A stretch of DNA of 64,000 bases from Caprella mutica (taxonomy: Eukaryota > Arthropoda > Malacostraca > Amphipoda > Caprellidae): contig CANNZV010000513.1 in assembly GCA_947561585.1 (NCBI GenBank), positions 733,212-797,211 on the forward strand, given 5' to 3'. A program made the position numbers and the translations under genes. The notes under the pieces were generated by a model, which saw only the letters and a list, made by a program, of their open reading frames with translations, ran no database searches and was not told the DNA's origin. Of this stretch, positions 9,630-21,387 are shown piece after piece (positions within the stretch are counted from its first letter, which is position 1; each line of letters starts with the position of its first letter).

Positions 9630-12600
9630 ATACTGTAGATGATGAGGCCTTTAGATACTGTAGATGATGAGGCCTGTAGATACTGTAGATGATGAGGCCT
9701 GTAGACACTGTAGATGATGAGGCCTGTTGACACTGTAGATGATGAGGCCTGTAGACACTGTAGATGATGAGGCCTGTAGACACTGTAGATGATGAGGCCT
9801 GTAGATACTGCAGATGATGAGGCCTGCATACACTGTGGATGATGAGGCCTGTAGACACTGTAGATGATGAGGCCTGTAGACACTGTAGATGATGAGACCT
9901 GTAGACACTGCAGATGATGAGGCCTGTAGACACTGTAGATGATGAGGCCTGTAGACACTGTAGATGATGAGGCCTGTAGACACTGTAGATGATGAGACCT
10001 GTAGACACTGCAGATGATGAGGCCTGTAGACACTGTAGAGGATGAGGCCTGTAGACACTGTAGATGATGAGGCCTGTAGACACTGTAGATGATGAGGCCT
10101 GTAGACACTGTACATGATGAGGCCTGTAGACACTGTAGATGATGAGGCCTGTAGACACTGTAGATGAAGAGGCATGTAGACACTGTAGATGATGAGGCCT
10201 GTAGACACTGTAGATGATGAGGCCTGTTGACACTGTAGATGATGAGGCCTGTAGACACTGTAGATGATGAGGCCTGTAGACACTGTAGATGATGAGGCCT
10301 GTAGACACTGTAGATGATGAGGCCTGTAGACACTGTAGATGATGAGGCCTGTAAACACTGTAGATGATGAGGCCTGCAGACACTGTAGATAATGAGGCCT
10401 GTAGACACTGTAGATAATGAGGCCTGTAGACACTGTAGATGATGAGGCCTGCATACACTGTAGATGATGAGGCCTGTAGACACTGTAGATAATGAGGCCT
10501 GCATACACTGTAGATGATGAGGCCTGTAGACACTGTAGATAATGAGGCCTGTAGACACTGTAGATGATGAGGCCTGTAGACACTGTAAATGATGAGGCCT
10601 GCATACACTGTTGATAATGAGGCCTGCATACACTGTAGATGATGAGGCCTGTAGACACTGTAGATAATGAGGCCTGTAGACACTGTAGATGATGAGGCCT
10701 GTAGACACTGTAGATGATGAGGCCTGTAGACACTGTAGATGATGAGGCCTGTAGACACTGTAGATGATGAGGCCTGTAGACACTGTAGATGATGAGGCCT
10801 GTAGACACTGTAGATGATGAGGCCTGTAGACACTGTAGATGATGAGACCTGCAGACACTGTAGATGATGAGGCCTGTAGACACTGTAGATGATGAGGCCT
10901 GTAGACACTGTAGATGATGAGGCCTGTAGACACTGTAGATGATGAGGCCGGTAGACACTGTAGATGATGAGGCCTGTAGACACTGTAGATGATGAGGCCT
11001 GTAGACACTGTAGATGATGAGGCCTGTAGACACTGTAGATGATGAGGCCTGTAGACACTGTAGATGATGAGGCCTGTAGACTCTGTAGATGATGAGGCCT
11101 GTAGACACTGTAGATGATGAGACCTGCAGACACTGTAGATGATGAGGCCTGTAGACACTGTAGATGATGAGGCCTGTAGACACTGTAGATGATGAGGCCT
11201 GTAGACACTGTAGATGATGAGGCCTGTAGACACTGTAGATGATGAGGCCTGTAGACACTGTAGATGATGAGGCCTGTAGACACTGTAGATGATGAGGCCT
11301 GTAGACACTGTAGATGATGAGGCCTGTAGACACTGTAGATGATGAGGCCTGTAGACACTGCAGATGATGAGGCCTGTAGACACTGTAGATGATGAGGCCT
11401 GTAAACACTGTAAATGATGAGGCCTGTAGACACTGTAGATGATGAGGCCTGTAGACACTGTAGATGATGAGGCCTGTAGACACTGTAGATGATGAGGCCT
11501 GTAGACACTGTAGATGATGAGGCCTGTAGACACTGTAGATGATGAGGCCTGTAGACACTGTAGATGATGAGGCCTGTAGACACTGTAGATGATGAGGCCT
11601 GTAGACACTGTAGATGATGAGGCCTGTAGACACTGTAGATGATGAGGCCTGTAGACACTGTAGATGATGAGGCCTGTAGACACTGTAGATGATGAGGCCT
11701 GTAGACACTGTAGATGATGAGGCCTGTGAACACTGTAGATGGTGAGGCCTGTAGACACTGTAGATGATGAGGCCTGTAGACACTGTAGATGATGAGGCCT
11801 GTAGACACTGTAGATGATGAGGCCTGTAGACACTGTTGATGATGAGGCCTGTAGACACTGTAGATGATGAGGCCTGTAGACACTGTAGATGATGAGGACG
11901 GTAGACACTGTAGATGATGAGGCCTGTAGACACTGTAGATGATGAGGCCTGTAGACACTGTAGATGATGAGGCCTGCAGACACTGTAGATGATGAGGCCT
12001 GTAGACACTGTAGATGATGAGGCCTGCAGACACTGTAGATGATGAGGCCTGCAGACACTGTAGATGATGAGGCCTGTAGACACTGTAGATGATGAGGCCT
12101 GTAGACACTGTAGATGATGAGGCCTGCAGACACTGTAGATGATGAGGCCTGTAGACACTGTAGATGATGAGGCCTGCATACACTGTAGATGATGAGGCCT
12201 GTAGACACTGTAGATGATGAGGCCTATAGACACTGTAGATGATGAGGCCTGTAGACACTGTAGATGATGAGGCCTGTAGACACTGTAGATGATGAGGCCT
12301 GTAGACACTGTAGATGATGAGGCCTATAGACACTGTAGATGATGAGGCTTGTAGACACTGTAGATGATGAGGCCTGTAGACACTGAAGATGATGAGGCCT
12401 GCAGACACTGTAGATGATGAGGCCTGCAGACACTGTAGATGATGAGGCCTGCAGACACTGTAGATGATGAGGCCTGTAGACACTGTAGATGATGAGGCCT
12501 GTAGACACTGTAGATGATGAGGCCTGTAGACACTGTAGATGATGAGGCCTGTAGACACTGTAGATGATGAGGCCTGTAGACACTGTAGATGATGAGGACG

Positions 12601-12665
12601 GTAGACACTGTAGATGATGAGGCCTGTAGACACTGTAGATGATGAGGACGGTTGACACTGTAGAT
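9630..12665. repeat. 25-bp minisatellite array, locus 1, about 121 copies
   Basis: The unit consists of GTAGACACTGTAG followed by ATGATGAGGCCT. Variant clusters are visible, such as GATAATGAGG units at about 10388-10680, GAGACCTG units 100 bp apart at about 9896 and 9996, and GGACGG units near 11896, 12597 and 12647. This suggests duplication of blocks of four units. The same unit occurs in opposite orientation at 31803-33203. Open frames of 870-1020 codons on the minus strand exist in all three frames because the unit lacks stops and 25 is not a multiple of three. Confidence 0.98.
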
Positions 12666-13242
12666 GGTGTTTAAATTTCAACACTATACACATCTATCAC
12701 AACTCCTCCATAGACTCTACTGCATGATGAGGCCAAGACAGCTACAAAATTAAGGCCATTGTCCCGAGAGCTGAAGCGTGAGAGGCTTCATTAAACTTTC
12801 AAGAAAAGGATTTCAAGAAATACTGAAAGTGGTAGACTGAATTCTAGTGACTGAGTGACACTCAATTTTTCAGTTTGAGGAACTGTAGAAAGGTAGATGT
12901 TGTGTTATACTGGACTCTATAATGCATTGGGGGGAATTTCTAAAAATTGATTAAAACACTTTCGACAATATTTACAAGGAGGTCTACTCAATTCAAATTT
13001 TTCGAATATTCGAAATAGGCCAGAAATTTTCACAATGTACATATTGAACAAGATTATTAGTAAACTGTACAAATAAATGATTAATTCCTTCTTAACATGG
13101 CACTGCAGTTTACACTCTTACAACAATGGCTGGAAGAGGAGTTGAGGCTTGGCTGGCAGAGACAACCCATTCATAGTTTTTGCTTTCGATGTCACGTTTT
13201 TGATTTAGGATAAAAAAAATGTGTTAAAAATACAGTATAAAA
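12666..13242. other. Spacer, nothing recognised
   Basis: Moderately AT-rich sequence with no long open frame and no family A or B copy. A degenerate array-like phrase (GCATGATGAGGCCAAG) at about 12722 suggests a decayed outlying unit of the 25-bp repeat. Confidence 0.4.
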
Positions 13243-13834
13243 CTAGACTACGTGCACTCGGTAGAGTGCATACCTTCGCCGCCGCTTCGACCCGTTCTCT
13301 CCCAAAATCTAATTAACTGGTGACTGGATAATGACCAATCGTTCCACCAAGTTTCATGCAATATGGTTTAATACTCTTTGAGTTATTGAGTTGACCTTGA
13401 CCTTGATCTTTGACTGGATCACTCCCAAAATTCTACCAGATGGTTCCTGGATATGGTAGAATTTCAGACAATTTGGTTGAATACTTTTTGAGTTATTGAG
13501 TTACAAATGGCCTTGGCGTCGATCTTTGACCTTTGACCCGATCGCTCCTAAAATCTAACAAAATTGTTCCTGTATATTGACCAATCGTCCCACCAAGTTT
13601 CATGCAATATGGTTCAATACTTTTTGAGTTATAAATGACCATGACCTTGACCTTTGACCGGGTCACTTCCAAAATTCTTCCAGCAGGTCACTGGACATTG
13701 ACCAATTGTTTCACCAAATTTCAGGCAATTTGGTTGAATACTTTTTCAGTTAAGCGAATAACAAGATGATAAATAAATAAATAAATAAATGCCGTCAAAA
13801 ATATAACCTTTCCGCATTCTGCGAAGGTAAAAAC
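13243..13834 (+). mobile_element. Helentron/Helitron-like non-autonomous element, copy 1
   Basis: The element begins CTAGACTACGTGCACTCGG and ends GCGAAGGTAAAAA. Near its left end GCACTC-GGTA-GAGTGC forms a perfect 6-bp hairpin adjacent to CTAG, the arrangement expected at a Helitron 3' end when read on the minus strand. ACCTTCGC near the left and GCGAAGGT at the right form a short subterminal inverted repeat. Inside are four roughly 120-bp degenerate repeats with CAAGTTTCATGCAATATGG, TACTTTTTGAGTTAT and GACCTTGACCTTTGACC, and an (AAAT)n tract at about 13770-13790. The canonical 5' TC is not evident, hence only a tentative class. Confidence 0.55.
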
Positions 13835-13870
13835 TCCGTGTAATATACTCTGCAGTCAATTTAAAAAAAA

Positions 13871-14036
13871 GTCAAAATGACTTATGTACAAGTGACTCAA
13901 GTCAAAATGACCCGAGTCAAAATGACTCAAGTCAAAGTGACTCAAGTCAAAATGACTCAAGTCAAAATGACTCAAGTCAAAATGACTCAAGTCAAAATGA
14001 CTCTGGTCAAAATGACTCAAGTCAAAATGACTCAAG
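13871..14036. repeat. 15-bp tandem repeat, about 11 copies
   Basis: The unit is GTCAAAATGACTCAA with minor variants (GACCCGA, AAAGTGA, CTCTGG). An in-frame 5-residue repeat (MTQVK) is open on the plus strand because the unit is a multiple of three. Nothing else supports coding. Confidence 0.93.
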
Positions 14037-14160
14037 TACCTGTAAATTCATACCGTACGTGACTCTGACTTCATTAACTGTAGGTTCGCTTTAACAGATT
14101 CAACTTAAAAACATGGAAGCGTATTGTTAAGTCTATACTATTTATAAAAAGGAGTACCTA

Positions 14161-14222
14161 CAGTTGAACTCCTCTATAGTGAACTACCACTAGTTCACTA
14201 TAGAGAGTTAGTTCATTAAGAG
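14161..14222. mobile_element. Short pogo-like MITE hairpin (family C)
   Basis: CAGTTGAACTCCTCTATAG at the left is followed by CTCTATAGTGAACTA and its inverted partner TAGTTCACTATAGAG. The CAGT...AACTCCTCTATAGTGAA end is shared with longer elements at 15611-15833 and 40400-40634. Confidence 0.6.
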
Positions 14223-14549
14223 ATGCATAGAGAACCAAAGACTATCCTATGGCACACTACACAAAACATATCAACAATAGTCTTAAATTTTCAAGTACTT
14301 CACTCTCACTCCAACTGTAGAGAGGCTAATAAAGACACTGACTCTAATTATTGTTTGGTAGAAGCTGTACTTTAGCGAACATTGTTCATAACTTACACAA
14401 TTTCCTTATTTTTTTAATATATTACGTTTTTCATGTAATTTTAAAGCATTTCTCCTTTTTAATATATGAATTCATCAGGCACGTGTAATCTACCTTTTTT
14501 TTAAAGATAACTGTTCTTTAATAAAGAATTAACAATATTATTATACAGG

Positions 14550-14602
14550 CTTATATGACTGAAGATGTAGTAGGTACTGACCGATAATTCGTAACTTAAC
14601 CT
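14550..14602. mobile_element. Family A MITE, solo right end
   Basis: CTTATATGACTGAAGATGTAG followed by CTGACCGATAATTCGTAACTTA matches the right arm of copy 4 (7698-7865). No left arm is recognisable upstream. Confidence 0.65.
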
Positions 14603-14693
14603 CTATAATTCTCTTAATTTTCCGCATATTATTAGTGATAAATAACTAAATTAATTAATACAAACTAGATATTTTAATTGAAATTATAATTGC

Positions 14694-14897
14694 AAGAAGT
14701 ATTTCAGATGCCAAAAATAATAAAGTCATTTAAATGGTTAATACAAATTAAAAGAAAATTAAAAAGAAGAAAAGGAAAAATAATAAGATTTTGGGTTAAT
14801 AACTTACTATTTTTCCTTTTCTTTATTTTAAAATTTCCTTTAATTTGTTTTAACTATTTAGGTGACTTCATTATATTTGGTATCCGAAATACTTCTT
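14694..14897. repeat. Long imperfect hairpin (arms about 95 bp, loop about 25 nt)
   Basis: The left arm 14694-14787 (starting AAGAAGTATTTC) is the imperfect complement of 14813-14897 (ending GAAATACTTCTT), with about one mismatch per 8-10 bp. The central arm AAAGAAAAGG-type purine tract pairs with CCTTTTCTTT. A 69-codon frame at 14690-14899 lies wholly within this structure and is therefore unlikely to be a gene. It is probably a MITE or a hairpin-RNA source. Confidence 0.75.
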
Positions 14898-15262
14898 AGA
14901 TCTATATATTTCTTTATAATTATTACAAGAAATCATTTTATGGTTTAATATATAAAGACTACATTCCCTCACCTGCTAATTTCTAATTAATTTCCCCATA
15001 TTAAGGATAGGAGACTAATTAAACAGAAACATCCCTGTGAAATATAATTAAAAGTAGTCTCTTGAGCGTAACGTCAGAAGTCGGCAAAAATTAATAAAAC
15101 TTTAGCAATCATCTCCTGTGTGGGATTTCTTTACCATCTCAGTGTTCCATTAATAAGCCTTTATTACTTCACTATCATTACATTTCTCCCTATTGACGGG
15201 GCAGTTAATTATATCCCTAGAACAATACCTTCCTAGTATTATATAAACTGTACCCAAAGAAA
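14898..15262. other. Spacer, nothing recognised
   Basis: AT-rich sequence without a convincing open frame or repeat-family match. Confidence 0.35.
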
Positions 15263-15366
15263 AAGGTATGGTGGGGCCATAGAAGATTGAGAGGGGTAAG
15301 GTATGGTGGGGCCATAGAAGATTGAGATCGGTGAGGTATGGTGGGGCCATAGAAGGTTAAGAGGGC
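15263..15366. repeat. 35-bp direct repeat, 3 copies
   Basis: GGTATGGTGGGGCCATAGAA recurs at about 15265, 15299 and 15334, each followed by a GATTGAGA/GGTTAAGA variant. Confidence 0.85.
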
Positions 15367-15610
15367 TCATTTCCCAATAGTCCATCACTCTTTTGACGTT
15401 AATTTGGTGAATAAGTCCCCTCCCCTAATATTATTCATATTATTTCCTTGCCATTATTAAATTCTCTCTAAAGATTTATAGCTAGACAAGAAATGGAGCA
15501 TTTCTTAGTTTTTGAAATTAATACTTCTCAAATAATTACCAAATGCTAGAATGTGTCCCTTAAACTTATCCTCTTTTTAACAACTAACAAATGTGAATGA
15601 GTTTTCATAG

Positions 15611-15833
15611 TAGAGTAAAACCATTCTATATAGTGGAGTCCGCTATAGTGAATGTACAGTCATGAGTATAAGTTGCCTTTATATTGAAAGAATTTTCTTC
15701 TGTCAGCCATAAAATGACCACCAGTTTTCTATAATGATGGCCATTTTATGGTGGACTAAAGAAAATTTGTTCACTTCCTTATTGAGGACTCTGAATTAAC
15801 TATAGAGTATTTCACTATAGAGGAGTTCTACTG
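15611..15833. mobile_element. Pogo-like MITE (family C)
   Basis: The left end is GAGTAAAACCATTCTATATAG and the right end ACTATAGAGGAGTTCTACTG. The middle carries inverted words CATAAAATGACC and GGCCATTTTATG. The terminal CAGTA.AAC..CTCTATAG motif resembles pogo/Tigger-group ends. The target duplication is not clean. Confidence 0.55.
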
Positions 15834-16021
15834 CACCATAGCGTGTTATTCGTGACTGTGAGCTAACTACATAGATTTGTTGTTGTTATGGGATAGAGTT
15901 GTTGTTATGGGTTGTTGTTGTTGAGATGGGAGAAATTCTATCATTTTAAATTTTATAAAAACGATTTTTAAATTATTACAAATATATCTGGTGAAGTGCG
16001 AACTATCTTGGTCACATGACC
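15834..16021. repeat. TTG-rich microsatellite-like tract (15879-15930) in spacer
   Basis: TTGTTGTTGTTATGGG-type phrases recur three times around 15879-15930. The remainder is AT-rich. Confidence 0.5.
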
Positions 16022-16425
16022 ATTTGTGAATGGGGTATATTGTGTTGTGACCACCGAGAAATTGACCTTGATTGACCCTAATTGATCCTAATTGACCCGG
16101 TCATTGACCATCAAAGAAAAAACTGTGAGCTTTTTATGAAGTTTTGATATTTAAAAGAAAGATCTCTGAAATTCTTAATTCTAAAATAATTCAATGAAAT
16201 GTTAATTTAATATTGAGTGGTAGTTACTTGTTATAGTGACGGTACCTGACAGTTTGGGTACTGACCAGATACTGTCAAACTGTCAGGAGAAACGCAATGA
16301 ATCACCACAACGTTGACCACCAGACAAAATTGGTCACATTGAACACCACACAAATTCGGTCACATTGACCCGATTTTTTTGACGCTTCCGTAAATAACAA
16401 GTAAAACATTATTTTAAATAAAATG

Positions 16426-17112
16426 GGTCTAGGCCGATTTACCAAATACGAGTTTGTCGAAACAAAATTTTCTGAAAACGGAGTTTCTGAAATATGAATT
16501 AGTCGAAAGATGAAATTCTCGAAAATCGAATGAAATTTAATTCAAAAAATACATTTTGTGGTACATGCAAGTTGTTTTTATCATTAAGTTTTATATATAA
16601 AATAAATAAAACCCATTTCTTATATGAATTTGACATTGCTGTTACTATATAAGTTTGCATTCCGCTAATATAGTGTAAAGATATATAGTAAAGTGAAGAG
16701 AAGATAGTACTTATTAATGAATAAGAATTTCAAACAACAATGAAGTTTAAGAAAATCCTGAGTAAGAAATTAAAAGGCAAGAGTGTGCGGTACAACTGAA
16801 ACAAGTGAAAAGACGCCGCATGAAAAAGCTTGCGCGTTTTTAATTTTAGAACATGGAGAAGGACCGTTTAGTGCTACAAAGATTAATAGTTACTATGACT
16901 AATGAAGAGGCAGAAGAAAGATCATTTACTGTTGCTAAGAATTAGCATTTCGTTGTTTCTTTTTGTATAATTTCTTTTGGTTACATTTCGTCCAATTACG
17001 TTATCGGCAAATCCTTATTTCGGCAAATTCATTTTCGAAACATTTAAGTTACGGCAAACTCGATCGTATTAGGAAAATCCGGTTCGGTAAATCCGTTTTC
17101 GGAAAACCTGCC
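16426..17112. repeat. Degenerate foldback-like inverted repeat with short-unit arms
   Basis: The left portion (16426-16535) and the reverse complement of 16985-17112 share a degenerate unit of the form GAGTTTGTCGAAA / GGATTTGCCGAAA repeated at 15-25-bp spacing. The 450-bp core contains only short frames (about 16850-16945 encodes roughly 30 residues, unrecognised). Confidence 0.45.
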
Positions 17113-17171
17113 AGATACCGAAAAAAATAAACAACTCAGTCGGAAAATTACAATCGTCGATCGTACACTGG

Positions 17172-17260
17172 TTTACTATCGGTGATTACAATCGATGATA
17201 AAAAGATCATCTATCTACGACAATAAATGATTAGACAAAAATTAATCATAAATTCAAAAC
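17172..17260 (-). repeat. Dispersed repeat family B, 3'-end fragment
   Basis: CTATCGGTGATTACAATCG, GATCATCTATCTACGACAA and ATGATTAGACAAAAAT match the family B terminus in minus orientation. The remainder of the family unit is missing. Confidence 0.7.
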
Positions 17261-17546
17261 AGAAATTTGTTTCAGTTATTATTATTCTTAAAAGCAGGTA
17301 ATATTCTAAAATGGTCAGAAAGAGAGAAAAATATTGAATATTTTAAAATGTGCGGTACATCACAAAATGATATTAATAAATATTATTATTATTATTTCTA
17401 TTTGGCATCTTTTTAATGGTTCATTGATGTTACTAGGTACTTATATCAGTACGATGCACCTTCTCAGTTTCAGATGTTCTTAAGATGTTTTTCAAGTCTG
17501 AGTACATGGTCAGATGTTTTGTTTGTTTGACATTAGGGTTGACATG

Positions 17547-17728
17547 AGGTGTAAGTTCTGAGTTATCGGGCAGCTTCAAATTTTCGATCTCATAAGAAAA
17601 AGTATATAATAGTTATTGTTTAAATTTAATTATAATCAGTATCAACTAATTAAAGAAAGAAAATAGTCATTTTCATGTACTTACATGTTCGGTAATGTGG
17701 AACCGTCTGTTAACTCAGTACTTACCCT
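17547..17728. mobile_element. Family A MITE, copy 6
   Basis: GTAAGTTCTGAGTTATCGGG and TTTTCGATCTCATAAGAAAA at the left are mirrored by GAACCGTCTGTTAACTCAG and TACTTACCC at the right. It is nested in the interior of the 16022-18482 element. Confidence 0.75.
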
Positions 17729-18482
17729 TTCCCATGAGTCCGGTGAGAGAGGATGGAAATTAGACACCCTCAGTAGTGGGAAAGTGACTCAGAAAAGGAC
17801 TCGAATGTCCATACCACTCCACAATGTGAAACTTAACCCGTTAAACTGCCTGTTGTTTAATTAGAAAAAGTAATGTTACTATTTTGCTATAAACATTTTA
17901 ACTGGAAACAGAGTTCATATTTTAAAAAGCTTTTTATCAAATTTATTTTTGAGCAAAAGAATAAATATTTGTATTAATAATTAAATTTCCATCTATATTG
18001 AATGAATTATTTCATTCATTATAGATAATAAATATTGCCCTGTAAATATTTAAAAAACACACTCTTTACACACAAACAAGAAATTAGACAAAAACGTCAT
18101 TTAAGCTTATTTGTAATTTCCTTACGTCAAAACACAAATAAAATTCAATTTTACAATCGGGTCAATGTGACCGAATTTGTCTGGTGGTCAACGTTGTGGT
18201 GATTCATTGCGTTTCTCCTGACAGTTTGACAGTATCTGGTCAGTACCCAAACTGTCAGGTACCGTCACTATAACAAGTAACTACCACTCAATATTACATT
18301 AACATTTCATTGAATTATTTTAGAATTAGAAATTTCAGAGGTCTTTCTTTTAAATATCAAAACTTCATAAAAAGCTCACAGTTTTTTCTTTGATGGTCAA
18401 TGACCGGGTCAATTAGGATCAATTAGGGTCAATCAAGGTCAATTTCTCGGTGGTCACAACACAATGTCCCCCATTCACAAAT

Positions 18483-18758
18483 TCATTTTTCGAAATTAAA
18501 AAAAAACAATTAAGCAAATAATTAAAATTAACGTTGGAAATACATTCTAAAATATATGTTAAAAACAATTAAGTTTATTTTTATCGTCACTGTATCTTAA
18601 ATAAAACTTATTTTATTAATAAAACTGACATTAATTTTTATAATCATCAGTAACGTGAAATTAATAAAATTATACCAAAAAGGTTTATTATCTTTTTGAA
18701 ATATATTTATATGATTATCAACTAAATATTAATTAATTCAAAGCAATGTACTTACCTG
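18483..18758. other. AT-rich spacer
   Basis: Very AT-rich. No frame, RNA gene or family member was recognised. Confidence 0.35.
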
Positions 18759-18932
18759 TAGGGTAATTTATGACTTATTGGACAGTTTCCAAATTTTCAA
18801 TCATGTAAAATATTATACAGTAATTATTTAACTTTAATTTTACAATGAATAATTGTTAAATAATAAAAATTTTCTACCTTCCCCTTGTATGACCGAAGAC
18901 GTGAAACAGTTCGTTAATTCGGAACATACCCC
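18759..18932. mobile_element. Family A MITE, copy 7
   Basis: TAGGGTAATTTATGACTTATTGG at the left and TTAATTCGGAACATACCC at the right, with arms CCAAATTTTCAATCATGTAA and TTGTATGACCGAAGACG. Confidence 0.7.
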
Positions 18933-19296
18933 CAGAGAACATATCTCTTTAGGTGGAATCTGAAGAATGTCTAACAATAGGTTTATGTTTTAGTGAATTC
19001 AACTTAACAAAGTAACGTTAAAATATGAAGCGTGATGGCGAATAAAATAAAGCGGTAAAATGAGTAACTTGTTAGGTACTAAATGTAAATAAAGCGCTAA
19101 AAGAGTTATGTAACATGTGTGTACGTGTGTACGTACTCCCAGTGAAGAGAGTGTTGTGGGAAGGAAATAGCATCCTATTGTTCTAACAATAAATGAATTA
19201 CATCACAGTGTGTACAGAGCTGTATGTTCGCAAATACTTTCTAAATCATGATGTAGAGGAAATTCTAAACAACGATTGCAAATTTTCAACGGGGTA

Positions 19297-19443
19297 TAGG
19301 GTAAATTACGAGTTATTGGACGGTTACACATTTTCTAACTCTTTATTTTAATTAAAATAACAACTTAGATAATAAAATTGTTATATACTCTTTTTCATAG
19401 TTGATCGAATATGTGGAACTGTCCGATAATTCGTAATCTAACC
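19297..19443. mobile_element. Family A MITE, copy 8
   Basis: TAGGGTAAATTACGAGTTATTGG is mirrored by GATAATTCGTAATCTAACCT; GATCGAATATGTGGAACTGTC forms the right arm. Confidence 0.75.
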
Positions 19444-19920
19444 TGTATTTTTAATTATTATACATAGAATTTAAGATGTTAGAAATAATTAAATAATTAA
19501 AAGAAAGCAACATGGATGATTTTTACGCTAATCATCGATGGTAAAGTGGGTATATCTTCTAAAATGCCATAGAAGATTATCATGGGCTATTTACCAATTG
19601 GCCCACCATAATTTGATCCACCTATCGAAGATATTCCATGTGGCTGTGGCTTAATACCGTGACGTCATGTTACTACACTGTAACAATACCCTCCGTAATG
19701 TTGGTTGTTTGGTATTATAATTTCCGCGTATGGTGGGGATTATCCGCGATAATCTGCGATAATGCCCAGGTGTACGAGTGACAATTAGTCGCCTCAGATC
19801 ATCTCAATAGGTTCCATTGAAACTCCTTTTGTCAACAAAATACAGGTAGAATATTTTGTACAGGTAAAGCCTTTGTCAGACTCGCTTCCGGTGGGGTTTT
19901 TAGGGGGGGGGGGATTTAAA
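19444..19920. promoter_or_regulatory. Unassigned GC-richer block with clustered factor-like motifs
   Basis: The segment contains a perfect CRE palindrome TGACGTCA at about 19661, a GGGGATTATCCGCGATAAT run followed by CTGCGATAATG at about 19736-19765, and less AT-rich sequence through 19850, ending near an 11-12-G run at about 19902. These are short motifs that occur by chance. A cis-regulatory role is inference only. Confidence 0.2.
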
Positions 19921-20323
19921 TAATAACAACTAACTTTTATAGTAAATTTATAGTAAATTTATAGTCTGTTTTGTTTACTAATTTTTGTTTAATTATTTGT
20001 TTAGTATATATTGTTCACATAATTATATATATTGCTTATATCTTAAGTAAACTTTGTTCATTATATTTTGTTTATTATAATTTGTTTATTATACATTATA
20101 GTAAATTGTTTACCTCTGATGAAGAACAGAAATTGTCATTCGAAGTAACATGCTAAATACCTAACCGTCAATATTTTGCGTTTGAATTTCTTACATCTAT
20201 TCATTATAATTTCTACAATCAAATAAATTGTACTTTATTAATATCTACCCTCTGATCTAATGGAAATTTGATCGAAATTAATAAAAAAAAAAAAATGTTC
20301 GAAAATCTTTTTATTTTGATATT

Positions 20324-20469
20324 TAGGGTAAGTTCTTTATTATCGGTCAGTACCACATTTTCGGACACGTAAGAAAAAACAATATATAAAAATTAAATAA
20401 TTTTTATCATATCGACTTTCTTGCCTGTCCGAAAAGGTGGAACTGACCGATAATAAAGAACTTACACTA
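20324..20469. mobile_element. Family A MITE, copy 9
   Basis: TAGGGTAAGTTCTTTATTATCG pairs with CGATAATAAAGAACTTACAC at the right, and TTTTCGGACACGTAAGAAAA pairs with CTTGCCTGTCCGAAAAGG. It is a strong hairpin with TA at both ends. Confidence 0.85.
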
Positions 20470-20696
20470 AATATTATAAAATAATTATTCGAAATCTCAT
20501 AGAAAATAATAACCAAAAAAATATGTTTTCTGAAGGACTGAAATCTTTGCTCTCATTTCCGCCAATTAGGGCAAACCGTCTTATCCATTTTAATAACTTG
20601 TACCTTGGGGTTTAATGAACAGAATATGTAATTGCAACACTTCATGACATGACACTTAGTGAGGAAACAAACTGTGAAGGTTTGAACAGTTAGTGA

Positions 20697-20728
20697 TGGA
20701 ATGATAATAAAATGCTATTATCATTCCA
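20697..20728. repeat. Small perfect hairpin
   Basis: TGGAATGATAATA and TATTATCATTCCA form a 13-bp stem separated by AAATGC. Too small for a pre-miRNA on its own. Confidence 0.5.
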
Positions 20729-20801
20729 TACTTTATAATGATGAATATTGCATTAATTGTTTTACAAACTATAAGATATTTCACTAATTATATTCTTGTT
20801 A

Positions 20802-20940
20802 TAGGGTAAGTTTCGAGTTATCGGACAGTTACACATTTTAGATTTTGTGAGAAAAAGATAATAAAAAAGTTAATTATAATTATTTTATTTTTCTGATATG
20901 AGCGGAAATGTGCAACTGACCGATAACTCAGAAGTTACCC
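20802..20940. mobile_element. Family A MITE, copy 10
   Basis: TAGGGTAAGTTTCGAGTTATCG is mirrored by CCGATAACTCAGAAGTTACCC. The interior is short and AT-rich. Confidence 0.8.
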
Positions 20941-21387
20941 CACGTGATATGATGTGGATTTTAACATCAATAAATGGTATAAATAACGAATTTAATTCTT
21001 TAGTTTATATTTCTATATTAATTTACCTTTTTCAAAATTTTGATAAATAAATAAATTTAATAATTTAAACCACTGTAGAATATTTAGCCGCATTTTCAAG
21101 GAGAATCTCTTTAATTCTCACATTACATGTTTTAAATTATTTATGATCGTTATTTGCTAATCTGCCTTTCATGGGATAAACATTAGTACTCACTATTTGT
21201 TTAATCTCTGAATTGTGCCGCTAGGAAAAAAGAAGACAGACAAGTTTGATCGTATTGCAGTGTTTTGAAGGTATAATGTATGAGTGTGAATTACTAATGA
21301 AAATATATAAAATTGAATAAACAATACCAAAATATATAATTAAAAATAAACATTATAGTAGTTTGTAAAATAAATTTGGTTATATTC

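Larger units (their letters stand above)
16022..18482. mobile_element. 2.46-kb element with about 330-350-bp terminal inverted repeats, composite interior
   Basis: Left arm 16022-16372 and right arm 18157-18482 are inverted near-copies. Both contain GACAGTTTGGGTACTGACC (or its complement), the phrase ATTGACCTTGATTGACCC, and CGTTGACCACCAGACAAA. The left arm has an extra roughly 28-bp duplication of its GGTCACATTGA segment. The 1.78-kb interior holds a foldback-like pair (16426-17112), a family B fragment (17172-17260) and a family A copy (17547-17728), so it has been invaded several times. No transposase frame was recognised. No clear target duplication could be assigned. Confidence 0.75.

Noticed and set aside
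9602..12693. Three overlapping minus-strand frames of 868-1022 codons
   Set aside because: All three frames are open because the 25-bp unit has no stop and rotates frame each unit. There is no non-repeat domain, start context or splice evidence.
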